From Bacillota bacterium (GTDB lineage: Bacteria; Bacillota; Clostridia; Oscillospirales; Acutalibacteraceae): 64,000 bases of DNA. Where the stretch lies: positions 310,001 to 374,000 of the forward strand of contig JAEZYP010000044.1 of the NCBI GenBank assembly GCA_023418995.1, given 5' to 3'. Below the pieces are notes generated by a model that was not told the DNA's origin, did no database searches, and was given only the letters and a program-made list of their open reading frames with translations. Position numbers and translations under genes: made by a program. Positions 53,837-61,722 of this stretch are shown here, piece after piece. Within the stretch, counting starts at the first letter, position 1, and every line of letters begins with the position of its first letter.

Positions 53837-54677
53837 TTTTCGTCCCCTCCATTAAATGACAATTGTATTCGCGGGCCGACTCTCTTTCCAGGTCAAAATA
53901 GGTTTTTGACCTTTTGATTGCTTCGTCAAAATCAACTTCGTGACCATCGAAGTCAGGACCGTCAACACAAGCAAACTTGGTTTTTCCGCCTACGGTAAGT
54001 CTGCAGCCACCGCACATCCCGGTACCATCAATCATAATCGGATTCATGCTAATAATTGTCTTAATGCTATATTTTTTTGTCAAATCACAAACAGCGCGCA
54101 TCATAACAAGTGGTCCAATTGCAATGACCAAATCATAATTGGCTCCATCTTCAATGTTTTGACGCAACATATCGGTTACAAAACCTTTATTGCCGTTGGA
54201 ACCGTCGTCCGTGGTGACAATCAATCTGTTGCTGACCGCCTTCATTTCATCTTCCAGGATAATCAAATCCTTATTACGGAATCCGGCGATTACATCCACC
54301 TCGGCACCCATATTATAAAGAGCCTTTGCCTGCGGGTACGCAATTGCACAGCCAGCGCCTCCGCCAATAACAGCCACCTTTTTATAACCCTCTATTTCAG
54401 ACGGCTTACCCAGCGGACCGATAAAATCCAGAATTGCGTCACCGACGTTAAGCTGGTCAAGTAGCATGGTCGTTTTGCCGACTTTCTGATAAATAATCGT
54501 TACGGTTCCCTTTTCACGGTCGTAATCAGCAATAGTAAGCGGAATTCTTTCCCCATATTCGTTTACTCTCAGAATAATAAATTCGCCCGCTTTTGCTTTC
54601 TTTGCAATATAAGGTGCTTCTACAGCCATTAAAGTCATAGAATCATTTAAAATGCGCTTTTCAGTTATTGTAAACAT
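53829..54677 (-). CDS. nfnA: Ferredoxin-NADP reductase subunit of Nfn (SudB-like)
   Basis: A 282-residue FAD/NAD-binding subunit. An N-terminal flavin domain (PLTIADYD, about 47-54) is followed by a NAD fold (VIGGGAGCAIAYPQAKAL) and a C-terminal 2Fe-2S site, GMCGGCRL with FACVDGPDF. ATG at 54677 follows AAGGAAG; the upstream frame lacks a ribosome site. It overlaps nfnB by 8 bases. The pair supplies NADPH or reduced ferredoxin in anaerobes. Confidence 0.92.
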   Translation of the reverse strand: MFTITEKRILNDSMTLMAVEAPYIAKKAKAGEFIILRVNEYGERIPLTIADYDREKGTVTIIYQKVGKTTMLLDQLNVGDAILDFIGPLGKPSEIEGYKKVAVIGGGAGCAIAYPQAKALYNMGAEVDVIAGFRNKDLIILEDEMKAVSNRLIVTTDDGSNGNKGFVTDMLRQNIEDGANYDLVIAIGPLVMMRAVCDLTKKYSIKTIISMNPIMIDGTGMCGGCRLTVGGKTKFACVDGPDFDGHEVDFDEAIKRSKTYFDLERESAREYNCHLMEGTKNA

Positions 54678-54819
54678 ATTCACACTTCCTTTTTTAAACG
54701 CTAAAGCGTGTATGCAAAACGAAAAATAACGGATATTTCGCTGAAAAGAAAATACTCTTGCCAACAAAAATAAACCAGGCTTTGGAGTTGCATACCCACT
54801 CTAAAGTCATGTTGTTTAA

Positions 54820-54848
54820 ATTATAATTGATTATTAAATAATTATCAA
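54820..54848 (-). promoter_or_regulatory. Promoter of nfnAB
   Basis: On the minus strand TTGATA (54848-54843), 17 bases, TATAAT (54825-54820), leaving a leader of about 135 bases. A weak CTTT-GAGT/ACTC-AAAG hairpin is seen in the leader; no known riboswitch is recognised. Confidence 0.75.
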
Positions 54849-54918
54849 TATATAAATTATGTTTATTCACAAAGCACTGTTTAAATACCTATTTTGCGCA
54901 TTCCTCTGCATAATACCA

Positions 54919-54957
54919 GGAAACGGTTCGATTTCACTTTGAAACCGAACCGTTTCC
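54919..54957 (-). terminator. Hairpin after spoIVA
   Basis: A perfect 12-bp stem GGAAACGGTTCG (54919-54930) with CGAACCGTTTCC (54946-54957). It lies 11 bases after spoIVA. The T run is weak, so termination may be partial. Confidence 0.65.
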
Positions 54958-54968
54958 AAAACTAAAAA

Positions 54969-56447
54969 TCAAAGGATAATGCAAATTAAACCGTTGCACC
55001 CGTCGTTAATAATCCGTTCAATCGTTTCACGAACTTTTCCTCTGGCATCATTCGGCATACGATAAAGCTTGTTATGGAGTCCCTCATTAACAAGTTCATG
55101 CAGGTTTTTGCCAAAATAGTTGGATTCCCAGATTTTTGCGGGATCTTCCTCAAACTCTTTGAGCAAATAGCTTACCAGCTCTTGAGACTCCTGTTCTGAA
55201 CCGACAATCGGAGTCAGCTCTGTTGTAATTCGTGTTTTCATCATGTGAATGGAAGGAGCGGCAGCTTTTAATCGAATTCCATATTTGCCGCCCTGCTTAA
55301 TAATTTCCGGCTCCTCCAGAGTCAATTCTTCGATATCCGGCATTACGATTCCATAGCCGGTATCCTGCACATCCTGAAAAGCGTCTTTAAGCCGATTGTA
55401 TTTTTTCTGCGTTTCCGCCAAGCTCATAATGCAGTCAAGCAGATTTCCTTCATTTTCAATCTGAATCCCTGTTTTCTCGCCAAGAACCTTATAAAACAGC
55501 TCCTGCGCGAAGCCCACCGAAATTCTGGTGCGACCCTTTCCTAAATCAATGCCTGTTGTTTGGGCATCATTTACATATTCACACATTTTAATATCATTGA
55601 TAATATTTCCAACCTCACGAATTTTCGACACATTTGCCGCGGATTTCTGGATACAATCGTAAACCGCTGAACGGAGCCAGTGATTTTTTTCCAGTCCGGA
55701 AAGCCAGCGAGGCAGATCTACCTTGATTTCCTTAACCGGAAACTCAAATAAAATTCTCGAAAGAATGTCTCTGATTTGCGCTTCTTCCAATTCAAGACAG
55801 TTAACCGGAACAACCGGCACACCATATCTGTTTTGAAGTTCCATCGATTTTGCTGCCGCCATTTCCGAGTTTGGACTGACGCAGTTAAACAAAACTATGA
55901 ACGGTTTATTGATTTCTTTTAACTCACTGATAACCCGCTCTTCGGCTTCCTCATATTCCTCACGTGGAATATCACTGATACTTCCATCCGTTGTAACAAC
56001 CAACCCTATGGTAGAATGCTCAGTAATTACTTTCTTTGTACCGATTTCCGCCGCCATATTGAATGGAATTGGTTCGTCATACCAAGGCGTCATTACCATT
56101 CTCGGCATATCATTCTCAATATAGCCTATGGCGCTTGGAACAATATAGCCGACGCAGTCGATCATTCGAACGGAAAAAGTAGCGTTATTATCTACATTCA
56201 CAGTTACTGCCTGTTCCGGTACGAATTTCGGTTCTGTTGTCATAATGGTGCGGCCGGCAGCAGACTGCGGCATTTCATCGATTGCTCGGTCTCTGCGGTA
56301 GTTAGAATCCATGTTTGGGATGACAATCAAATCCATAAACTTTTTAATAAAAGTTGATTTTCCTGTCCGAACCGGTCCAACTACGCCTATGTAAATATCG
56401 CCGTTTGTTCGCTGAGAAATATCTCTGTAAATATTGCGTTCTTCCAT
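54969..56447 (-). CDS. spoIVA: Stage IV sporulation protein A
   Basis: Morphogenetic ATPase that builds the basement layer of the spore coat. The 492-residue protein has Walker A GPVRTGKSTFIKKF (about 24-37), DCVGYIVPSA and an intact C-terminal end of the family type (NGLICIIL). It is recruited to the forespore by SpoVM, which is also encoded in this window (59867-59947). The GGGGAGG site precedes the ATG. It is expected to be expressed in the mother cell. Confidence 0.97.
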   Translation of the reverse strand: MEERNIYRDISQRTNGDIYIGVVGPVRTGKSTFIKKFMDLIVIPNMDSNYRRDRAIDEMPQSAAGRTIMTTEPKFVPEQAVTVNVDNNATFSVRMIDCVGYIVPSAIGYIENDMPRMVMTPWYDEPIPFNMAAEIGTKKVITEHSTIGLVVTTDGSISDIPREEYEEAEERVISELKEINKPFIVLFNCVSPNSEMAAAKSMELQNRYGVPVVPVNCLELEEAQIRDILSRILFEFPVKEIKVDLPRWLSGLEKNHWLRSAVYDCIQKSAANVSKIREVGNIINDIKMCEYVNDAQTTGIDLGKGRTRISVGFAQELFYKVLGEKTGIQIENEGNLLDCIMSLAETQKKYNRLKDAFQDVQDTGYGIVMPDIEELTLEEPEIIKQGGKYGIRLKAAAPSIHMMKTRITTELTPIVGSEQESQELVSYLLKEFEEDPAKIWESNYFGKNLHELVNEGLHNKLYRMPNDARGKVRETIERIINDGCNGLICIIL

Positions 56448-56497
56448 TTTACCTCCCCCTCAGGCAGAGAATTTATTTGTGATTGCAGAAAAACCTT

Positions 56498-58033
56498 CTA
56501 CATTGGAATCAGCAGCATCCCCCTGTTCTCTACGAATTCGCCGTCAATATTGTTTTCCAGCTTAATCGCATCCACCGAGGTGCAGTACTGTCTGGCAATA
56601 TCCCAGAGCGTTTCTCCTGCATCCGCATAATAAATGCTCAGCGCAGCAGTTTTATCCTGCGTCCGTGGTTTGGTTTCATCGGCGGTCACATCGGTAATTA
56701 CTTTGAAGTTTACCTGACTATATATATTTGCGCTCAGCTTTAATTCAACTTTAACATCAATACCGCTTCCCGTAATCCGGTAACTGATTCCGATTACCAT
56801 AACAGAAGCACTGCATTTTGCGTTATCCGGCAATCCTGTAAAAGGATGCGCATATTCAAAGTCCGTCATCCGTTCAAAATAAACCGGTTTCTGTTCCTCA
56901 TTTAAAGCAAGAACACAAAGATTTACTTTCCCTTTGTATACAATCTGACCGTTTTCACAGGTAGCCGCTACCGTACTCATCTCATTCCAAATATCTATGA
57001 TTTTTGAGACGGTCATATCCTCAATCGCGAGTGTGGTCTTGAGAACATATGCATCCTGAACGATCTGCTCTAAATTGTCAATTCCTTTTTGTTTATAATC
57101 AATATCCATTTCATATTTTTTGGAATATGCGTCCGTTACCATAGAAATTTCCGTTTTTTTATACGCGGCTACACTGGCAAATAATCTGATCTGTACATCA
57201 AAGAAAACCTTATCTCCGGAATAATCATTTTTGATTTGCACATCAATTCCGGAAACGCTTAGCTTTACATCGCAGACACAATCATCGTCCACGCCGTCGC
57301 TGTCAATCATCTGACTGAACGGTATCGCGTATTCCATTACTTCAAGCGTGGTCTCGTCTTCATTTGAGCCATAGAGCAGTTTCACGCATACCTCACCGGT
57401 AAGCATGATTTTATTGGCAAACACTTTAAAATCCTGAAGAACCGCAAATGCATCCGTACGAACAATATTGTCGGCTGTCGGTTTGCCCTGTCCCAACTCC
57501 AGTACCTCGTCTATACTGAATTGCTGCTGGCTGAAGCCGACCACTTTATTCATCGGCAGCGTGTTGATTTTTTGCTCTACGCCTTCGCCCTCAATATTGG
57601 ATATCACTTCTGTTTCTCCCTGGCCAATTACCCTTGCGCATACCGAAAATGCGCCGTGAATATCCAGACGGCGTGGACTGGTTGCCCTGCAATTTATGTA
57701 TTCCACCCGAGTAAACGCAATGATCTGTGCTCTGTCAACATTTTGTCTTAGCGGAATCGTAGCAGTAAACGAATTATTCGACTCATAGCAACGGACACAT
57801 GTTCCACCGGAGTCTAAATATAAGACTTTTACTGTATAGTTCCCCTCCAGTTCCAACCGATCTCCGTTAATCCCTCTTGATGATATACGCGGATATACCT
57901 GACATTTCAAAATACGCTGTATATCGGGGCAATAGTCGGGCAGGCTGATGTCGAGGTCAACAGGCTGCTCCTGGCAGCCATCATAAATAATCTCGCTGGC
58001 GGCCAATGCCTCACGGTTAAGCATGCAATCCAT
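56498..58033 (-). CDS. DUF3794 (SPOCS) protein with C-terminal LysM domain
   Basis: A 511-residue protein with two or three SPOCS/DUF3794 repeats (about 1-440) and a LysM domain at about 462-511 (YYADAGETLWDIARQY ending MLLIPM). This layout is typical of clostridial spore coat or cortex proteins; LysM binds peptidoglycan. It lies 50 bases upstream of spoIVA on the same strand. A specific coat role is inferred. Confidence 0.88.
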   Translation of the reverse strand: MDCMLNREALAASEIIYDGCQEQPVDLDISLPDYCPDIQRILKCQVYPRISSRGINGDRLELEGNYTVKVLYLDSGGTCVRCYESNNSFTATIPLRQNVDRAQIIAFTRVEYINCRATSPRRLDIHGAFSVCARVIGQGETEVISNIEGEGVEQKINTLPMNKVVGFSQQQFSIDEVLELGQGKPTADNIVRTDAFAVLQDFKVFANKIMLTGEVCVKLLYGSNEDETTLEVMEYAIPFSQMIDSDGVDDDCVCDVKLSVSGIDVQIKNDYSGDKVFFDVQIRLFASVAAYKKTEISMVTDAYSKKYEMDIDYKQKGIDNLEQIVQDAYVLKTTLAIEDMTVSKIIDIWNEMSTVAATCENGQIVYKGKVNLCVLALNEEQKPVYFERMTDFEYAHPFTGLPDNAKCSASVMVIGISYRITGSGIDVKVELKLSANIYSQVNFKVITDVTADETKPRTQDKTAALSIYYADAGETLWDIARQYCTSVDAIKLENNIDGEFVENRGMLLIPM

Positions 58034-58368
58034 AAGGGCTCTCTCCTTTTCCTGTTTCTACTTATTTTTATTCCAATCTTGTACCTTTTATGCTAACCAG
58101 TACAAATTTTCATTAAACAATAAATATTGAAAGACTAAATTCATAAAAGGCTGGTCAAAGCGTTTTTGTAATACAACTATTATATATTGAAGTAACAATA
58201 AAATATGACCTCATATTTTTACAGCTTCACTTGTTTAATTGCTTTTTATGATAAAATATAATATAATATTGGAAAATAGAAGGAGCAAATCATTCCACAA
58301 GTGCATTTAAAAACAAATCGGCATTAATGTGTGTGAAAACGCCCTTTCTCAGAAAGAGAGAAAGCCTA
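58034..58368. other. Divergent intergenic region
   Basis: An AT-rich 335-base gap between the minus-strand DUF3794 gene and the plus-strand beta-helix gene. It contains a plus-strand SigA-like promoter at 58239-58267. On the minus side, a GCATAAAA element near 58097-58104 could be a sporulation sigma -10, which is weakly supported. No further gene is seen. Confidence 0.6.
58239..58267 (+). promoter_or_regulatory. Promoter of the beta-helix gene
   Basis: TTGCTT (58239-58244), 17 bases and TATAAT (58262-58267). An AGGAG at 58279-58283 is not followed by a useful start, so the leader is about 95 bases. Confidence 0.5.
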
Positions 58369-59802
58369 ATGAACAATCGAGAAAAACTAAAGTATTTAAT
58401 TTTTGGCATTACTGTGGGTTTTTGCGCGATAATTGCGCTGTCAGCCACAGCAGTGCTAACTGCCGCGGATTCCGCCGTAAAGGATTCCGGAAAGTTTTAT
58501 CTGAATGCAAAGACTGATTTTGACGCCGTAGGAGACGGCGTTTCCGATGACACAATTGCGCTGCAAACCGCGATCAACGAATGCTGTAAGCAGAAGAAAA
58601 GTCTTTGCCTACCAAATGGAACCTATTTAATCTCCAATTTAACCATTCCAGGTTCGATTAATATCGAAGGTGAGCACCGATATCAAACAGTTTTAAAGTC
58701 TAAGGGCACCCAAGGCGCTGCTTTGGAATTCATCGGTGACCTAAGTGACCTCAGAAGCAAAGCCCGAAGCAAGCTCTCTAATTTTTTGATTGTCGGCTGT
58801 GCACCCGGCGAAGCGTTAGATTACGGCATCCGAATAAGTTCCACCGCCAAAAAACTCTGTCCCTACCAAATTGTATTTGACTGCTTAGAGGTCCGTGACT
58901 TGCAAAAGAACGAGGCAGTCGGCTGCTATGTTGACGACGTAAGCCTTTTAAGCTGCGACAATTGTCAGTTCCAGACCAAAAACAACGGCACTGCGTTTTT
59001 GATTGAAGCACACAACCTGAACACGGGTGTATTCAGTTTTAAAAATACGGCTTTCGGTAACACCTCCGCTGACCAATACGGGCTTGTGATTGGTGTCGGA
59101 AGCGCAATTGATTCCATTAACTTTAGCGGCTGCTACTTCGGTGGAAAGGTAGCAGCGGAAAAAATCGGCAACGGCAATAATGTGCGTACGGTTTCTCATG
59201 AATCCTGCCATTTTGAAAATACCAGCGGAGGCGATACTCAACTTGTTGACATTCAAGGTGGTTCCGGCGTTGGAGGGATCGGGCTGGCATGGCGCAACTG
59301 TTCCTTTATTGGATTCAACTCATGTAAATACGGTTTTCACTTCGCACCTGGTGGTGTTTATAATAGCTTTGAAATCAGCGGATGCGAGTTTACGAACCTA
59401 AATTCAGACGGGTTTGTCATTGACAACAACACCGGACACTTTTCGAATTGCCGATTTGAAACAAATACTTGCGTAGGAACCCACCCTCCAATTTTTAGCT
59501 CTATGAATCTGTTTGATGACATTTCTCAGAGAAATCCTGGTGGCTGGAGCTATACGGAAAACGGATATGAAATCTTTCCAAAAGGGTTCAAGGTTGGCCA
59601 ATCACGAATAAATGCATCTACCAGCATACCAACATCCGGCTTTTACACCGTAGGAGATATTGTACTAAACACTGGCGAACCGGTGGAATACGGTGCTGCC
59701 GGAAGTAAATATATCATCGAGGGTTGGAAGCGCAAAACGACTGGGAGTAATCATACGCTGAATGTGGATTGGCTAGAAATGAGAACACTTACGGGAAACT
59801 AG
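58369..59802 (+). CDS. Secreted right-handed beta-helix (pectate lyase 3-like) protein
   Basis: A 477-residue protein with a signal peptide or anchor (about 8-33). The typical Pectate_lyase_3 opening is DFDAVGDGVSDDTIALQTAI (about 48-67), and parallel beta-helix repeats run to about 400. The final 70 residues (from about GQSRINASTS) look like the end domain of phage tail-spike or surface proteins. The family includes glycan-degrading and glycan-binding proteins; no catalytic residues can be assigned. ATG at 58369 is preferred over 58327, though its ribosome site is weak. Confidence 0.75.
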   Translation: MNNREKLKYLIFGITVGFCAIIALSATAVLTAADSAVKDSGKFYLNAKTDFDAVGDGVSDDTIALQTAINECCKQKKSLCLPNGTYLISNLTIPGSINIEGEHRYQTVLKSKGTQGAALEFIGDLSDLRSKARSKLSNFLIVGCAPGEALDYGIRISSTAKKLCPYQIVFDCLEVRDLQKNEAVGCYVDDVSLLSCDNCQFQTKNNGTAFLIEAHNLNTGVFSFKNTAFGNTSADQYGLVIGVGSAIDSINFSGCYFGGKVAAEKIGNGNNVRTVSHESCHFENTSGGDTQLVDIQGGSGVGGIGLAWRNCSFIGFNSCKYGFHFAPGGVYNSFEISGCEFTNLNSDGFVIDNNTGHFSNCRFETNTCVGTHPPIFSSMNLFDDISQRNPGGWSYTENGYEIFPKGFKVGQSRINASTSIPTSGFYTVGDIVLNTGEPVEYGAAGSKYIIEGWKRKTTGSNHTLNVDWLEMRTLTGN

Positions 59803-59832
59803 GTGATTTTGCCACAACCATGTAAAAAACGA

Positions 59833-59860
59833 AATGCCGGCTGCTAATGCAGCCGGCATT
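59833..59860. terminator. Bidirectional terminator between the beta-helix gene and spoVM
   Basis: A perfect 12-bp stem (59833-59844 with 59849-59860) around TAAT. T runs follow on the minus strand (TCGTTTTTT) and further out on the plus strand. It ends both convergent transcripts. Confidence 0.9.
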
Positions 59861-59866
59861 GATTGT

Positions 59867-59947
59867 TTATTGTTCTTTTTTTATACCAAACATCTTTCGA
59901 AGTAAAAATCCTATCATTTTGGGACTCTTAAACACGACAACCTTCAT
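59867..59947 (-). CDS. spoVM: Stage V sporulation protein SpoVM (26 residues)
   Basis: A 26-residue amphipathic peptide starting MKVVVFKSPKMIGFLLRKMF. It has the SpoVM pattern: a short N-terminal stretch, a conserved Lys-Ser/Leu-Pro-Lys turn, then an amphipathic helix with basic residues. Length equals that of Bacillus SpoVM. AGGAGG lies 9 bases before the ATG. SpoVM senses the convex forespore membrane and anchors SpoIVA, encoded 3.4 kb away. The thiN-side location repeats the Bacillus rsgA-rpe-thiN-spoVM order. Confidence 0.9.
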   Translation of the reverse strand: MKVVVFKSPKMIGFLLRKMFGIKKEQ

Positions 59948-59968
59948 TGCACCAACCTCCTATTATGT

Positions 59969-60124
59969 TCAGCACCTCATAAGTGCTATACCCAACGCAA
60001 CAATAATGACAGCAACAATAAACAGCATTAAACCGGTCGGGCAAAAGCAAGAGATAACCAATCCCAGACCGAATGCGACTGCATATGCTCCTGAAAAACA
60101 GCTATGTTCGTTCCCGCACCGCAT
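59969..60124 (-). CDS. Unrecognised 51-residue membrane peptide next to spoVM
   Basis: A small open frame with ATG at 60124, a GGTGGTGG ribosome site 6 bases before it, and a TGA stop at 59971-59969. The product has a polar start (MRCGNEHSCFSGAY) and one long or two short hydrophobic segments broken by CFCPTG, ending LMRC; five cysteines in all. It lies between thiN (83 bases upstream) and spoVM (21 bases downstream) on the same strand. I do not recognise the family. Coding potential is supported by ribosome site, spacing and composition only. Confidence 0.6.
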   Translation of the reverse strand: MRCGNEHSCFSGAYAVAFGLGLVISCFCPTGLMLFIVAVIIVALGIALMRC

Positions 60125-60206
60125 TCTTTCCACCACCCAAACTGAATTAAGACTGTCATCCCTTTTGTCTTAATCCATATTATTCAGGCATGGTTCATTC
60201 TGTGCA

Positions 60207-60830
60207 TTATGTCATGATGATTATTAATGCGCTCCCACTATGTAAAGTGATAAGTGCATCATCATCAATAATCTTATTGCTCACCCCTAAGGGATTATCC
60301 GAGGTCAGCGTAGCCCGCGTGAGCGGATAATAAAGCCCCGAATAGCTTACGACACAGGATTTCATCCCATAAGGAAAAACAGACACTGTATTGTTTTTTA
60401 ATCCCTTGAGCTCCAGCTCTCCTCCGCTTAGAAGAAACACCCTGCAATCTTGTCCTATCATAACAACCTTACAGTTTCGGGAAGCAAGATACTGCATCAC
60501 ACAGAGATTTGCAATGGAATGGTCAAACCGACCACCAAGCACACCAATTAAAGTAAAGTCAGCAAAGCCGCGTTCCAAAGCAATGCGAACCGCCGCCATC
60601 ATATCGGTATCGTCTTTTTCCACATCAAGTTTTATCGTCTCTATATTATTAGGAAGTTCTCCGCGTATAGAATCAAAATCGCCAATTATTAGATGCGGTT
60701 TTTTCTTGTATTTCAATGCTGTATCAACGCCGCCATCCGCACAGATTACATAGGAATGTTCCCAGTCCAATTCATTAAAAGTATTGATATTGTCAAATGG
60801 CGCCGAACCGATCAGAATACACTTTGTCAT
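60207..60830 (-). CDS. thiN: Thiamine pyrophosphokinase
   Basis: Converts thiamine to thiamine diphosphate, the cofactor used by Dxs in this window. The 207-residue protein has GDFDSIRGE (about 52-60), EKDDTDMMAAV (about 73-83) and GVLGGRFDHSIANL. The ATG at 60830 overlaps the rsgA stop as ATGA; an ATG at 60842 in frame is possible. Confidence 0.94.
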   Translation of the reverse strand: MTKCILIGSAPFDNINTFNELDWEHSYVICADGGVDTALKYKKKPHLIIGDFDSIRGELPNNIETIKLDVEKDDTDMMAAVRIALERGFADFTLIGVLGGRFDHSIANLCVMQYLASRNCKVVMIGQDCRVFLLSGGELELKGLKNNTVSVFPYGMKSCVVSYSGLYYPLTRATLTSDNPLGVSNKIIDDDALITLHSGSALIIIMT

Positions 60831-61714
60831 TTTAAATCCCATTCTTTTATATCTTTTATCTCATTATACATGATCGTATAGTTTTCATGCCTGGACGCAC
60901 TGATGATTCCCTCACCTACTGCCTGAATCACAGCGCATCCCTTTTCACAGGTATGAGAACATGAGGTGAATTTGCATTGATTGATGTAGGGGATAAATTC
61001 ACGAAAACAGTATTGGAGATTGTCTTTGTTAACGATGTCATAACGTTCGATTTGGATAGATGAAAAACCGGGAGTATCGGCTACATAAGTATTTTCTTCC
61101 AGCTTAATCAACTCAACCTGTCTTGTTGTATGCTTGCCTCTACCGAGCTTACGGCTGATGCCTCCGGTTTGAAGATGTAACCCCTTGTCTATGCAGTTTA
61201 AAAGCGAGGATTTGCCAACACCGGAATTTCCTGTAAAGGCACTGATTTTATGACGAAGCAGCTTCTGCACTTTGCTTACTCCTTCTCCGGTCGCGGAAGA
61301 AATAGTATAAACAGGAATGCCGGTCTTTCTGTAAATATCCTGAAGCCAGTCGGAATCTTTGAGGTCTGTTTTTGAGACTATAAGGATTGGTTCAATTTTT
61401 TTATTTTCTGCCGCCGCAATCGTTTTATCAATAATCAGTGTGTTGGGGGCAGGGTCACATATCGAAACAACGATAATAAGCTGATCGATATTGGATACCG
61501 GAGGTCGGGTCAAAAAATTATGACGCGGCATTATTTTGTCAATAGAACCGGACCCATCCTCTGAAATGCTAATCTGGACATGGTCTCCGACAAAAGGAAT
61601 AATTCTATCCTTTCGGAAAACACCCCTTGCTTTACATTCGTATACCACACCGGCGGCTTCTACATAATAGAAGCCGCCGATTCCTTTTACAATTAATCCG
61701 TTTTTATTTTCCAT
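60827..61714 (-). CDS. rsgA: Small ribosomal subunit GTPase RsgA
   Basis: 30S maturation GTPase with circular permutation. The 295-residue protein has an N-terminal OB fold, G4 VSKTDLKDS (about 113), G1 GNSGVGKSSLLN (about 165-176), G3 DTPGFSS and the C-terminal zinc site CKFTSCSHTCEKGC. It lies 8 bases after prkC. The usual rpe gene between rsgA and thiN is absent. Confidence 0.96.
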   Translation of the reverse strand: MENKNGLIVKGIGGFYYVEAAGVVYECKARGVFRKDRIIPFVGDHVQISISEDGSGSIDKIMPRHNFLTRPPVSNIDQLIIVVSICDPAPNTLIIDKTIAAAENKKIEPILIVSKTDLKDSDWLQDIYRKTGIPVYTISSATGEGVSKVQKLLRHKISAFTGNSGVGKSSLLNCIDKGLHLQTGGISRKLGRGKHTTRQVELIKLEENTYVADTPGFSSIQIERYDIVNKDNLQYCFREFIPYINQCKFTSCSHTCEKGCAVIQAVGEGIISASRHENYTIMYNEIKDIKEWDLK

Positions 61715-61722
61715 AATTATCC

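Noticed and set aside
52442..54677. Glutamate synthase (GOGAT) small subunit
   Set aside because: No large GltB subunit is near, and the coupled FAD/2Fe-2S partner identifies the NfnAB arrangement.
58300..58326. An 8-codon GTG leader peptide upstream of the beta-helix gene
   Set aside because: The spacing from AGGAG is too long and there is no attenuator structure or amino-acid bias.
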